Assembly: GCA_035529015.1 (NCBI GenBank)
Contig: DATKXP010000181.1
Location: 1 to 15,354, forward strand
Source of the DNA: JAUVZF01 sp035529015
GTDB lineage: Bacteria > Planctomycetota > Phycisphaerae > FEN-1346
Length of the DNA: 15,354 nucleotides
Reading direction: 5' to 3'
A program made the position numbers and the translations under genes. The notes under the pieces are model-generated. The model worked only from the letters and a program-made list of their open reading frames with translations, searched no databases and had not been told where the DNA came from. Positions 7,066 to 14,841 of the stretch are shown here, one piece after another. Each line of letters starts with the position of its first letter. Position 1 is the first letter of the stretch.

Positions 7066-7097
7066 CGCGGCGGCCTGGGAAGGCCGCCGCGCGGGAA
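7066..7097 (+). repeat. 32-base hairpin repeat, copy 2
   Basis: A perfect 10-base-pair stem, CGCGGCGGCC (7066-7075) with GGCCGCCGCG (7082-7091), loop TGGGAA, then the tail CGGGAA. With copy 1 it makes an inverted pair: the 14-base centres GGCCTTCCCAGGCC and GGCCTGGGAAGGCC are exact reverse complements, so the two loops could also pair with each other. Confidence 0.8.
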
Positions 7098-7111
7098 GTT
7101 CCGTTATCGTC

Positions 7112-8275
7112 CTAATACTCCAACCGCAGGACGCGGCGGGCCACGCTCCGGACCTTGCGCATCGACACGTGAATGCCCAGGCCCGGGCCGGTCATGGCTC
7201 GGACGAACCCGCCGTACCCGAACGAGAGGCGCTCGCGCGTGACGTCCGACCTCAGCAGGAACCGCCCGTACGACCCTTCCGAGAACCGGACGCGGCGGCC
7301 GACGAGTTCCAGAAAGATGCGCCCGGCGGCGGTCAGGACCCCCGTCTCGCCCACCATGCACCCGAGTTGGAAATCCAGGCCCGACCGGTGCGCGAGTTGG
7401 GCCAGGCGAAGGCTCTGGACCAGGCCGCCGTTCTTCGAGACGCGAATGTTAAAGAGGTCCACCTGCCCGCCGCCCACCAGCCGCTCGGCCCCGGCAAGGG
7501 TCAGGAGCGACTCGTCGAGCATGATGGGAACGGCGGTGCGGCGCCTGAGGTCCACCAGCGCCGCCTCCTCGCCCTTCGCCAGGGGTTGTTCGACCGCAAT
7601 GACGTTGAAACGCGAGAGGGTCTCGGCGCGGCGGACGGCTTCCTGGAGGGTCCAGGCGCCGTTGGCATCGACGCGGAGGGTGCGGCGTGTGGGACCGCGT
7701 CGGCGCTTCAGGCCCCGGCCCAACTGGCGGTTGATCTCCGAGAGGTTGGCCTCGTCCTGGTCGGCATCGGTGCCGACCTTGAGTTTGTAGTCGCGCAGCG
7801 CCAGCACGCGCATCAGGCGCAAGTTCCGTCGCGTCTTCCCGACGGGCCCGGCCGACAGGACGCCGCTGACGCGCCTGAGCAGGCGGCGGGGCTTCAGGCC
7901 GAGTTGCCCCGCGAGCATGTCGGCCACGCGCCGCCGCTGCGACCTGCCGACGGCGTCGAGGTACGCCAGTTCGCACGCGCACCAGGCGGCGTTATGTACC
8001 ACGCCGTCCGACTCCAGGGGTGTTGTGGCGAGCGGCGCGTCGTCCGCGAGGCGGCGGGCGTATTCGGTCCGGATGATGCCGACGGCGCTGTCGAGCGTCT
8101 CGCCGGTCACGTAGTCGCGCGGGATGCCCTCGCCCCAGCCGACCGCGCCGTCGTCGAGCGCCAGGCGCAGGAGGATGCCCGTACTGGTAGCGCGTCCCGC
8201 GCGGGCATGCTCGAAGCGAATCCGCATCGGGATCTCGTACGTCCAAACGTCCAGCGTTTTCGGTCGTGGGGGCAT
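7112..8275 (-). CDS. Enolase-superfamily enzyme, dipeptide epimerase-like
   Basis: 387 residues, muconate-lactonizing-enzyme subgroup of the enolase superfamily. The capping domain is N-terminal (WTYEIPMRIRFEHARA, then GWGEG at 47-50). The barrel has the expected residues: the KLK pair Lys164/Lys166 in DYKLKVGTD, metal ligands Asp203 (RVDANGAW), Glu229 (VEQPL) and Asp254 (MLDES), and the second general base Lys281 (NIRVSKNGGL). GCMVGETGVLTAAG near the end is typical of dipeptide epimerases such as L-Ala-D/L-Glu epimerase, so cell-wall peptide recycling is plausible; substrate is inference. An Arg-rich insertion (GRGLKRRRGPTRR, about 187-198) lengthens the Lys166-Asp203 interval. The ATG at 8275 fits a promoter whose start falls about 24 bases upstream; the open frame to 8539 runs through that promoter and the divergent transporter gene. 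The last codons are duplicated just downstream. Confidence 0.85.
   Translation of the reverse strand: MPPRPKTLDVWTYEIPMRIRFEHARAGRATSTGILLRLALDDGAVGWGEGIPRDYVTGETLDSAVGIIRTEYARRLADDAPLATTPLESDGVVHNAAWCACELAYLDAVGRSQRRRVADMLAGQLGLKPRRLLRRVSGVLSAGPVGKTRRNLRLMRVLALRDYKLKVGTDADQDEANLSEINRQLGRGLKRRRGPTRRTLRVDANGAWTLQEAVRRAETLSRFNVIAVEQPLAKGEEAALVDLRRRTAVPIMLDESLLTLAGAERLVGGGQVDLFNIRVSKNGGLVQSLRLAQLAHRSGLDFQLGCMVGETGVLTAAGRIFLELVGRRVRFSEGSYGRFLLRSDVTRERLSFGYGGFVRAMTGPGLGIHVSMRKVRSVARRVLRLEY
7114..7128. repeat. 15-base direct repeat, right copy
   Basis: AATACTCCAACCGCA, identical to 6997-7011. On the minus strand it encodes the last codons of the epimerase gene (Leu-Glu-Tyr and part of the TAG stop). 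Confidence 0.85.
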
Positions 8276-8305
8276 GGGTATGGGCGTCCGCGTCCGAACA
8301 CCTCG

Positions 8306-8334
8306 ATTATCGTGGCACGGCCCCCGGCGGTCTA
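8306..8334 (-). promoter_or_regulatory. Predicted epimerase promoter
   Basis: On the minus strand TAGACC (8334-8329, 4 of 6) lies exactly 17 bases from GATAAT (8311-8306, 5 of 6). The start is expected near 8299, about 24 bases before the ATG at 8275, which supports that start codon. Confidence 0.55.
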
Positions 8335-8393
8335 CCGTTTTCGTTACCACGCGCAGCGCTCGGCTGGTACACTCCTCGGCGGAGAGGGCGCCC

Positions 8394-9497
8394 ATGATTC
8401 CCCTGCGGCTGGAACATGTTACGAAGCGATTCGGGCGGGTCGTGGCCGTGGACGACGTGTCGCTTGGGGTCGAGCCGGGGGAACTGTTTTTTCTGCTCGG
8501 TCCGTCGGGCTGCGGCAAGACGACGCTGCTGCGGGTCATCGCGGGCTTCTACGCGCCGGACGGCGGCCGGGTGTTCTTCGGCGACGAAGACGTCACCGGG
8601 CGCCCGCCGCACCGCCGCAACTGCGGCATGGTGTTTCAGAACTACGCCTTGTGGCCGCACATGTCCGTTCTCGACAACGTGGCGTTCGGACTGGGCGTGC
8701 GCGGGCTGGGGCGCGCCGAGCGGCGGCGGCGGGCGCTGGCGGTGCTGGAGGTCGTCCAGATGGCCGAGTTTGCTCGCCGAAGGCCCACACAACTCTCCGG
8801 CGGTCAGCAGCAGCGGGTGGCGCTGGCGCGGGCGCTGGCGATCGAACCGGACTACCTGCTCCTCGACGAGCCGCTCTCGAACCTCGACGCGAAACTGCGG
8901 CTGCAAATGCGGACCGAGATCCTCCGCGTGCAGCGAGCCCATCGCGTCACCAGCGTGTACGTGACGCACGATCAGGACGAGGCGCTGTCGATGGCCGACC
9001 GGGTGGCGGTCGTCCGTGACGGACGCGTCGTGGCCCTCGGCACGCCGCGCGACCTGTATCGGAATCCACCCACGGCGTGGGCCGCGGGGTTCCTGGGCGC
9101 CACGAACCTGCTCGAAGGCGAACTGACGGCCCGCGAAGAAGACGCCGTGCACCTCAGCACGGCCTTCGGGAACCTGCGGGCGGACCATGTGACCCCGGAA
9201 GCGGCGGTGGGCCGGGACGTGGCAATCAGCGTGCGGCCGGAAGACCTGCGTCTGCTTCCGACCGGCACCCCCGCGCCCCAGGCGAACGTCTTCGACGTCG
9301 AGGTTCTCTCCCGGACGTTCCAGGGCGAGACGGAGCAGGCGAGGGTTCGGCTCGGCCCGCACGAGATAATCGTCTCGGGCCGGCCCACCGACCTGCCGCC
9401 GACCGAAGCGGGTGAGCGGGCGCGGCTGTTCATTCCGCCCGAGGCGATCCGGCTGTACGTTCGCGACAAAGCCGTTGCATCGGCATCACCGATTTAG
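8394..9497 (+). CDS. ABC importer ATP-binding subunit (FbpC/PotA type)
   Basis: Nucleotide-binding subunit that powers the importer encoded by the next two genes, on the inner face of the membrane. 367 residues, usual for the class. Walker A GPSGCGKT at 36-43, Q-loop Gln82 (FQNY), signature LSGGQ at 134-138, Walker B YLLLDE at 154-159, D-loop SNLD, and switch His192 (VTHDQDEA). About residues 235-360 form a C-terminal TOBE-like regulatory region that includes SVRPEDLRLL. ATG 8394 has GGAGAGG upstream at a good distance. The class covers iron(III), polyamine, thiamine, phosphonate and sugar importers; sequence alone does not choose, though a fused permease partner points to the iron(III)/thiamine/phosphonate branch. 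First gene of the operon, divergent from the epimerase. Confidence 0.95.
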   Translation: MIPLRLEHVTKRFGRVVAVDDVSLGVEPGELFFLLGPSGCGKTTLLRVIAGFYAPDGGRVFFGDEDVTGRPPHRRNCGMVFQNYALWPHMSVLDNVAFGLGVRGLGRAERRRRALAVLEVVQMAEFARRRPTQLSGGQQQRVALARALAIEPDYLLLDEPLSNLDAKLRLQMRTEILRVQRAHRVTSVYVTHDQDEALSMADRVAVVRDGRVVALGTPRDLYRNPPTAWAAGFLGATNLLEGELTAREEDAVHLSTAFGNLRADHVTPEAAVGRDVAISVRPEDLRLLPTGTPAPQANVFDVEVLSRTFQGETEQARVRLGPHEIIVSGRPTDLPPTEAGERARLFIPPEAIRLYVRDKAVASASPI

Positions 9498-9499
9498 CC

Positions 9500-9515
9500 G
9501 CCGCGCTTGCGCGGC
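9500..9515 (+). other. Hairpin with CTTG tetraloop between ATPase and binding-protein genes
   Basis: GCCGCG (9500-9505) and CGCGGC (9510-9515) pair perfectly around CTTG, closed by a G-C pair, the known stable G(CUUG)C RNA tetraloop form. It starts two bases after the ATPase stop and lies 20 bases before the Shine-Dalgarno of the next gene. With no T-run it is more likely an mRNA-stabilising or processing element than a terminator. Confidence 0.5.
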
Positions 9516-9535
9516 GCGCGACGCAACCGAAGCCC

Positions 9536-9541
9536 AGGAGG
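9536..9541 (+). promoter_or_regulatory. Strong ribosome binding site of the binding-protein gene
   Basis: A full AGGAGG, the strongest Shine-Dalgarno in the window, sits six bases before the GTG at 9548. It fits the high expression expected of a substrate-binding protein and fixes the GTG as start. Confidence 0.7.
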
Positions 9542-9547
9542 TCCCAC

Positions 9548-10936
9548 GTGAGGCACTTGACCGCAGTCGCACCGCTTTGTGCCGCGCTCCTCGTGGGCGG
9601 CTGCGGGGGCGCGGAGCCGGCGGCCGATACCGACACGCTCGTCATCTTCAGCGCCCACAGCGAGGAGATCATCGCGGAGTTCACGCAGGGGTTCCGGGCA
9701 TGGTACAAGCAGCGGACCGGCCGCGACGTGGACATGGCGTGGCCCGATCCGGGCGGCGGGGGGACACGCGTGCTCAAGCGGCTGCAGGACAAGTTCCACG
9801 CCGGCCGCTATGACGTGGACGTGGCCTTCGGCGGCGGGATGGTCGTCGAGCAGATGAAGCAACTCGGGATGCTCGAACCGTACCGGCTGCCGGACGAGGT
9901 CCTTTCGGCCATTCCCAAGGCGGTGGCGGGTCAGCCGCTATACGATCCCGAGTTCCACTGGTACGGCGCGGCCGTATCGACGTTCGGCCTGATCTACAAC
10001 AAGACGGTCCTCAAGGACAAGGGCCTGCCGCCGGTCACGGACTGGCTGGCGATGACCGACCCGCGGTTCTTCGGTCTGGTCGGCGCGGGCGACCCGTCGA
10101 AGTCCTCGAGCATCCAGAAGGCCTACGACATCATCCTCCAGGCGTACGGGTTCGAGAAGGGCATGTCGATCCTGGTGCGGATGGGGGGCAACGCGCGGGA
10201 GTTCAGCGGCTCCTCATCGGAGATCCCGCGCGGCTGCGCGAAGGGGTTCCTGGCGGTCGGGCCGTGCATCGACTTCTACGCCTACCGGCAGATGCGGAGC
10301 GAAGGCGGCGAGCACCTCGGGTTCGTCGCGCCGCCGGGACTGACGGTCGTGAACTGCGACCCGATCGCGATCCTCAAGAAGGCGCCGCACCGGGCGGTGG
10401 CGGAGGCGTTTGTCGAGTTCGTCCTGAGCCCCCCGGGCCAGCGGCTGTGGATGCTGCCGGCCGGGACCGAAGGCGGACCGAAAACGTACACCCTCAGCCG
10501 GCTGGCGATCCTGCCGAGCGTCCACGAGGAGGCGGCCGCCAAGGGCTCCGACGTGCCGTTCAAGCCGTTCACGGCCAAGACCGCCGACTTCTACAGCGCC
10601 GAGAAGGAGAACGTGCTGCAGTCGGTTCTGGCGGATTACCTGCGGGTGGCGCTGGTCGAGAATCACGCGGCGCTGGCAAAGGCGTGGAAGGCGCTCATCG
10701 ACGCCGGCCTGCCGGGCGAGGGCGTGGCCGAACTGACCAGGCCGCTCGTCTCGGGCGACGAGATGCTCCGGCTCGGCCGCGACGTGTGGCGGCCCGTTCT
10801 GATTCCCGACAACGCGCCGGCCGACGAGCGCGCCCGGCTGACGCGCAAGGAAGAGCAGCGGCTGCGCGAGAAGAGCGACATCGAGACCGCCTGGAGCAAG
10901 GCCGTCACGGCCAGGTACAAGGCCCTGGCGAAGTAG
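9548..10936 (+). CDS. ABC importer substrate-binding lipoprotein
   Basis: Extracytoplasmic binding protein delivering substrate to the permease. 462 residues with a lipoprotein signal: MRHLTAVAPLCAALLVGGC, lipidated Cys19. The mature start DTLVIFSAHSEEIIAEFTQGF is typical of AfuA/FbpA-type (COG1840-like) periplasmic proteins, as are the hinge-type segment STFGLIYNK and the later FVEFVLSPPGQRLWM. It is about 100 residues longer than usual: after the normal fold it continues through an acidic/basic helical region (LTRKEEQRLREKSDIETAW) to the C-terminus. I do not see the adjacent Tyr pair used by classical ferric-binding proteins, so iron is not supported. GTG start with AGGAGG six bases upstream. 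It lies between ATPase and permease, so all three are likely one transcript. Confidence 0.9.
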   Translation: MRHLTAVAPLCAALLVGGCGGAEPAADTDTLVIFSAHSEEIIAEFTQGFRAWYKQRTGRDVDMAWPDPGGGGTRVLKRLQDKFHAGRYDVDVAFGGGMVVEQMKQLGMLEPYRLPDEVLSAIPKAVAGQPLYDPEFHWYGAAVSTFGLIYNKTVLKDKGLPPVTDWLAMTDPRFFGLVGAGDPSKSSSIQKAYDIILQAYGFEKGMSILVRMGGNAREFSGSSSEIPRGCAKGFLAVGPCIDFYAYRQMRSEGGEHLGFVAPPGLTVVNCDPIAILKKAPHRAVAEAFVEFVLSPPGQRLWMLPAGTEGGPKTYTLSRLAILPSVHEEAAAKGSDVPFKPFTAKTADFYSAEKENVLQSVLADYLRVALVENHAALAKAWKALIDAGLPGEGVAELTRPLVSGDEMLRLGRDVWRPVLIPDNAPADERARLTRKEEQRLREKSDIETAWSKAVTARYKALAK

Positions 10937-11014
10937 GCTTGGGGCCGTGCGGCGTTGCCGAATGCCGGCGGCCCGGGCGCTCCCGCGCGATAACCGCGCA
11001 CGCTCGACATCCCT

Positions 11015-12739
11015 ATGCGACCCGACGCCAAAACGCGGCTGCTGATCCTTCTCGTGGCCGCCTTTCTCGGCCTGTTCCTGTTCTACCCCATCGGCAACGT
11101 GTTCAAGTCGGCCTTGTGGGAATCGACCGGCCCGACGCTGCACTACGCGCGAAACATCCTGGCGAAGGAGACGATCCGCAACGGCCTCGCGAACGCGCTC
11201 TGGCTGGCGGTTGCGACGACGATCGTGTCCTCGCTTCTGTCCGTCCCGCTGGGGTACTTCCAGGCGAAGACCGACTTCGTGGGCAAGCGTTTGCTGGGGG
11301 CCGGCATCCTGGTGCCGATGATCCTGCCGCCGTTCGTCGGCGCGTTGGGGTTGAGGCAGGTCCTCGGCCCGTACGGCGTGCTGAACGCCGCCCTGGTCGG
11401 TCTGGGCCTGATGGACCAGGCCGACGCGGTAGACTGGTTCCGGACCTACCCGTTCGTGGGGGTGGTGATTCTGCAGTCGCTGCACCTGTTCCCGATCCTG
11501 TACCTGAACGTGGTGGCGGGTCTGGCGAACGTGGACCCGTCGCTGGAGGACGCGGCCCGCAACGTCGGGGCAGGGCCGTGGCGGGTCTTTTTCCGCGTCA
11601 CGTTCCCGCTGATCCTTCCGGCGTACTTCGCGGGGGCGATCATCGTGTTCATCTGGGCGCTGACGGACCTCGGCACGCCGCTGATGTTCAACTTCCGCGA
11701 GGTCATTGCGGTCCAGATTTTCGACCGTGTCAGCGAACCGTCGAGCCCCGAGGCCAACGCCCTCGTGGTCGTCCTGCTGGCGCTGGTGGCGGTCCTTTAC
11801 TGGGGCGCTCGCAGGGCGTTCGGCCGCAAGGCGTTCGGCATGATGAGCGTGGCCACGCGCACGAGCGTGCCGCAACGCCTCGGGCGAGGCGCGACGGCGT
11901 GGGTGTGGCTCCTGTTCGGCGCGGTCATCCTGTTGGCCGTCGTGCCGCACGTCTCGGTCATCCTCTACAGCCTGAAGACCGAGTGGCAGTCCACGGTGCT
12001 GCCGGCCGGGTTGACGCTGGAGCACCACCGGGCGGCGCTCGCGCACCGGTGGACGCTTCCGAGCGTCCGCAACTCGGTGGCGTACTCGCTGGGGGCGGTG
12101 ACAATCAACGTCTTTCTGGCGGTGTGGATCGGCTACGTCCTGGTGCGAAAGCGCTTCATCGGTCGCGGGTTGCTGGATGCAGCGGTCATGCTGCCGCTGG
12201 CGCTGCCGGGTATCGTGCTGGCGTTCGGGTACCTGAACTGCTTCGCCGATTGGGGCGACTGGTTCGTCGCGCACGGCGTCTGGAGCGAGAACTACCTGTA
12301 TCCGCAGGCGAACCCGGTGATGCTGCTGGTGGTGGCGTATTCGGTGCGGCGGCTGCCGTACATGGTCCGGTCGGCGGTGGCCGGGTTCCAGCAGACCAGC
12401 CGCACGCTCGAGGAAGCGGCCCTGAGCGTCGGTGCCGGGCCGGTGCGGACGCTCTGGCGAATCACGGTGCCGCTCATCGCCGCCAACCTGGCGGGTGGGG
12501 CCATCCTGACGTTCGCCTTCTGTATGCTCGAGGTCTCCGACAGCCTGGTCCTGACGCAGGACGACGCCTTCAATCCGGTCACGCGGACCATCTTCCGCAT
12601 CTATTCGAGCGAGTACGCCGTCACGGGCGAGGCGGTCGCCAGCGCCCTTGGCGTTTGGGCGATGGTGTTTCTGGCGGCCACGCTCCTGGGGGCGAGCCTT
12701 CTGATGGGGAAGCGGCTGGGGGCGATCTTCCGGGCGTAG
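11015..12739 (+). CDS. ABC importer fused double permease
   Basis: Membrane channel of the importer, 574 residues with about twelve hydrophobic segments in two homologous halves, as in FbpB/ThiP-type permeases. Each half carries the loop that docks on the ATPase: EDAARNVGAG at 178-187 and EEAALSVGAG at 466-475. The halves are joined near 265-295 by a basic linker. Because both halves are on one chain, no separate second permease gene is needed, and none is present. The ATG at 11015 gives the expected short N-terminus before the first membrane segment (LLILLVAAFLGLFLFYPIG). It lacks a clear Shine-Dalgarno, and 78 GC-rich bases separate it from the binding-protein gene. It ends 28 bases from the convergent diguanylate cyclase gene. 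Confidence 0.93.
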   Translation: MRPDAKTRLLILLVAAFLGLFLFYPIGNVFKSALWESTGPTLHYARNILAKETIRNGLANALWLAVATTIVSSLLSVPLGYFQAKTDFVGKRLLGAGILVPMILPPFVGALGLRQVLGPYGVLNAALVGLGLMDQADAVDWFRTYPFVGVVILQSLHLFPILYLNVVAGLANVDPSLEDAARNVGAGPWRVFFRVTFPLILPAYFAGAIIVFIWALTDLGTPLMFNFREVIAVQIFDRVSEPSSPEANALVVVLLALVAVLYWGARRAFGRKAFGMMSVATRTSVPQRLGRGATAWVWLLFGAVILLAVVPHVSVILYSLKTEWQSTVLPAGLTLEHHRAALAHRWTLPSVRNSVAYSLGAVTINVFLAVWIGYVLVRKRFIGRGLLDAAVMLPLALPGIVLAFGYLNCFADWGDWFVAHGVWSENYLYPQANPVMLLVVAYSVRRLPYMVRSAVAGFQQTSRTLEEAALSVGAGPVRTLWRITVPLIAANLAGGAILTFAFCMLEVSDSLVLTQDDAFNPVTRTIFRIYSSEYAVTGEAVASALGVWAMVFLAATLLGASLLMGKRLGAIFRA

Positions 12740-12763
12740 CGTCGCCGCGCGCGGGCGCGACGC
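12739..12763. terminator. Hairpin between convergent genes, possible two-way terminator
   Basis: GCGTCGC (12739-12745) and GCGACGC (12757-12763) form a 7-base-pair stem around an 11-base GC-rich loop, filling almost the whole 28-base gap between the permease and diguanylate cyclase stops. There is no T-run on either side, so it is not a canonical intrinsic terminator. The position makes a role in ending both transcripts plausible. Confidence 0.4.
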
Positions 12764-12767
12764 GCGC

Positions 12768-14489
12768 CTATTCGGCGTCGGCGGCGCTGGCCTGGAGCCT
12801 GCCTTCGAGGACCTCTTGCCAGGTGACCGCACGGTTCCCGCCCAGGCTCTTGGCGTGATACATGGCCTGGTCTGCCTGGGCTACGAGTTCGTGGGAGGGG
12901 ACATCCGTGCCGGGGCCGAGCACGGCGACGCCGGCACTGGTGGCCACGTGAAGTTTCAGGTCGCCATGGGTGATCTCGTGCTCGTCGATGCGCCGGCAGA
13001 TGGCATCGGCCAGGGAGAGGGCGTCCTCCTGGCCGGTTTCAGGCAGGACGACCAGGAACTCCTCGCCGCCGTAGCGGGCGACAATGTCGCTGGTACGAAA
13101 CCGATCCGCGAGCCGCTCAGCCACGTGCTTCAGGCACACGTCGCCCACATCGTGGCCGTAGGTGTCGTTGATCGACTTGAACCGGTCGAGGTCCAAGAGG
13201 ATCACGGCGAGCGGCCGGCCGCTGCGCCGGCACCGGGCGATCTCGCGTTCGAACAGGAGGTCGGCCTGGCGGCGATTGAACAGGCCCGTCAGGTAGTCGG
13301 TCGTGGCCATGCGTGCCAGGGCCGTGTTGGCCTCCTCCAGTTTGGCCTTGGCCTTCTCGAGGCTTGCCTGCAGCTGGCGCTGTTCGGTTACGTCCCGGCC
13401 GAAGCCAACGCTGTGGCAAGGTCGGCCAGTGGCATCGCACGACGCGTGGTACGTCCAGGCAATGAGGCGCCTCTCTCCCGACTTGGTGATAATAGTACTC
13501 TCATGTTGGCCAGTGAGGCATTTCGTTCCGTCTCCAACCTCCCCGGTCAGTTTGCAGAACCGCGCGTGGTCGTCGGGCGGCAGAAACACGTCGGCATACC
13601 GCCGTCCGATGACACCGTCGCGGCCGTAGCCGCTGACCTGCTCGGCCCCGTGGTTGAACATGGTGATGCGGCCGTCGGCCAACGACACGCCAACGATGAA
13701 CAACTCGTTCGTTTCGATGATGCCCCGTACAAAGTCGCGTTCGTGGCGGACCGCGTCTTGGGCGGCCCTCATCTCCGTGATGTCCTTGCCGATACCGATG
13801 TAGCCTTCCAGGTTGCCGCCGGCGTCTCTGAGGGGAGTGACGGTGAACAGCATCGGGATTTCGGCGCCGTCTTTGCGGGGCACCCGGAGTTCCGCCTCGA
13901 AGCGGCCGTCCCGCTCAACAGTCTGGAAGATGTCGGCAACGACCGCCGCCCCCTCCGCGCCGTCGAGCGAGTGCAGTGCGGCCACGTTCATCTTGCCGAC
14001 GACCTCTTCGGGCTCCCACCCCAGAATGCGGGCGCCGCCGCCGCTGTACGACGTGATCTGCCCTTCGGTATCGCACGTGATGATACAGTAATCGGTGACG
14101 CCGCTGAGGATGGCCTTCAGTTTGGCCTCGCGGAGGCGGGCGGTTTCCGCCCGAACCCGTTCGTCCTCAGCGACCTGGCGATCCCGTTCCTGAAACGCTT
14201 TCATATCATGCATCAGCGCCAGGAAACCCACGAACACCAGAATGAAACCGGACGCGTGGATCGGAAACTGGCCGCCGATGGTGGCCACCGCAGCCGACCA
14301 GTCGGGGTCCAGCGCTGCCACCAGGCGGAACCCCTCACCTGCCGCGAGGACGGCGACGCCGAGCAGAAGCGCTGTGTAACTGACAACCTTTCCACCGACA
14401 CGTCTCCATACGAGTGTCGGGATAGCAACCAGGGCGCCGACCAGGACGGTCAGACGAAGCAGACAGTACGGCATGAACCAGTCGTCCAA
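12768..14489 (-). CDS. Membrane PAS-PAS-GGDEF diguanylate cyclase
   Basis: Predicted to make cyclic di-GMP from two GTP in response to a sensed signal. 573 residues. Three membrane segments lie near 9-28, 37-60 and 75-94, then a short coiled coil (ERDRQVAEDERVRAETARLREAK). PAS domain 1 spans about 125-239 and PAS 2 about 255-369; each ends in the typical G-GKDITE / GFGRDVTEQ form. The GGDEF domain at about 395-560 has DLDRFKSINDTYGHDVGD, the active-site loop GGEEF at 474-478, and an inhibitory RxxD site, RTSD 465-468, five residues before it. All catalytic features are intact, so it should be active and product-inhibited. The start is a TTG at 14489 with GGGGGA close upstream; an in-frame ATG at 14474 is the alternative, five residues shorter. 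No EAL domain is present. Confidence 0.92.
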   Translation of the reverse strand: MDDWFMPYCLLRLTVLVGALVAIPTLVWRRVGGKVVSYTALLLGVAVLAAGEGFRLVAALDPDWSAAVATIGGQFPIHASGFILVFVGFLALMHDMKAFQERDRQVAEDERVRAETARLREAKLKAILSGVTDYCIITCDTEGQITSYSGGGARILGWEPEEVVGKMNVAALHSLDGAEGAAVVADIFQTVERDGRFEAELRVPRKDGAEIPMLFTVTPLRDAGGNLEGYIGIGKDITEMRAAQDAVRHERDFVRGIIETNELFIVGVSLADGRITMFNHGAEQVSGYGRDGVIGRRYADVFLPPDDHARFCKLTGEVGDGTKCLTGQHESTIITKSGERRLIAWTYHASCDATGRPCHSVGFGRDVTEQRQLQASLEKAKAKLEEANTALARMATTDYLTGLFNRRQADLLFEREIARCRRSGRPLAVILLDLDRFKSINDTYGHDVGDVCLKHVAERLADRFRTSDIVARYGGEEFLVVLPETGQEDALSLADAICRRIDEHEITHGDLKLHVATSAGVAVLGPGTDVPSHELVAQADQAMYHAKSLGGNRAVTWQEVLEGRLQASAADAE

Positions 14490-14751
14490 GGGTCCCCCAT
14501 GCCCATCCCGTTTCAGGGCGTGCTACAGGGCCGAAATGACACCTCAACGCTGTTTGCTTATCGGCAGCGAAACGCCGTTGGCTTGAGCAAAGGGCTCGAA
14601 GGACGTCTGGAACAGCCCCCTGCGCCGAGCGAGACGGCACTGGCTGCCACTAATGCCGGCGATATGCGGCAATGCGGAGGTGGCGCCATGTTCAGCGCCA
14701 TGCGCCCGACGGTCTGCCACGTGCTGATCCTGCAACGCCAGTTGGTGCGCA

Positions 14752-14775
14752 GCGGGTCTGGAGGACCCGCCGCGC
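14752..14775 (+). repeat. Hairpin repeat, decayed copy 3
   Basis: GCGGGTC (14752-14758) pairs with GACCCGC (14764-14770) around TGGAG, followed by CGCGC. It aligns with the inner part of copy 4 with one inserted base, but the tail departs from the family. It forms an inverted pair with copy 4, so the whole 14752-14820 stretch could fold back on itself. Confidence 0.55.
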
Positions 14776-14792
14776 CGCCGCAAAAACGGCGA

Positions 14793-14824
14793 TTCCCGCG
14801 CGGCGGGTCTCCAGGCCCGCCGCG
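14793..14824 (-). repeat. 32-base hairpin repeat, copy 4 (minus orientation)
   Basis: On the minus strand a 9-base-pair stem, CGCGGCGGG with CCCGCCGCG, encloses an 8-base loop and is followed by the family tail CGGGAA. The last ten bases, CGCGCGGGAA, equal those of copies 2 and 5. Confidence 0.75.
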
Positions 14825-14841
14825 CTTCGACCGCCCTCGTG

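Noticed and set aside
7019..7097. The paired hairpins as a CRISPR array or intrinsic terminator
   Set aside because: Only two inverted units, no regular spacers and no T-run; the repeat-element reading fits better.
8344..8373. Possible promoter for the transporter operon (TTACCA, 18 bases, TACACT)
   Set aside because: Both boxes match only 4 of 6 and the start would fall on the ribosome site; too weak to annotate.
6899..9019. 706-codon plus-strand frame over the epimerase and ATPase
   Set aside because: It runs through the hairpin repeats and both conserved genes in the wrong frame; no recognisable domain.
10985..10999. Short inverted repeat GCGCG/CGCGC before the permease gene
   Set aside because: Five base pairs in very GC-rich sequence is expected by chance.
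10214..12832. Two frames of over 860 codons (minus 10214-12832, plus 10264-12858) across the transporter genes
   Set aside because: Arg/Gln/Pro/Gly-rich translations without domains; they overlap the binding-protein and permease genes, which have clear motifs and membrane segments.
14553..14591. TTTGCT/AGCAAA inverted repeat upstream of the diguanylate cyclase
   Set aside because: Six-base arms 27 bases apart with no T-run and no fit to a promoter; chance is likely.
14544..14783. 79-codon minus-strand frame in the right-hand gap
   Set aside because: It begins inside the hairpin repeats, has no ribosome site and no family resemblance; kept as non-coding.
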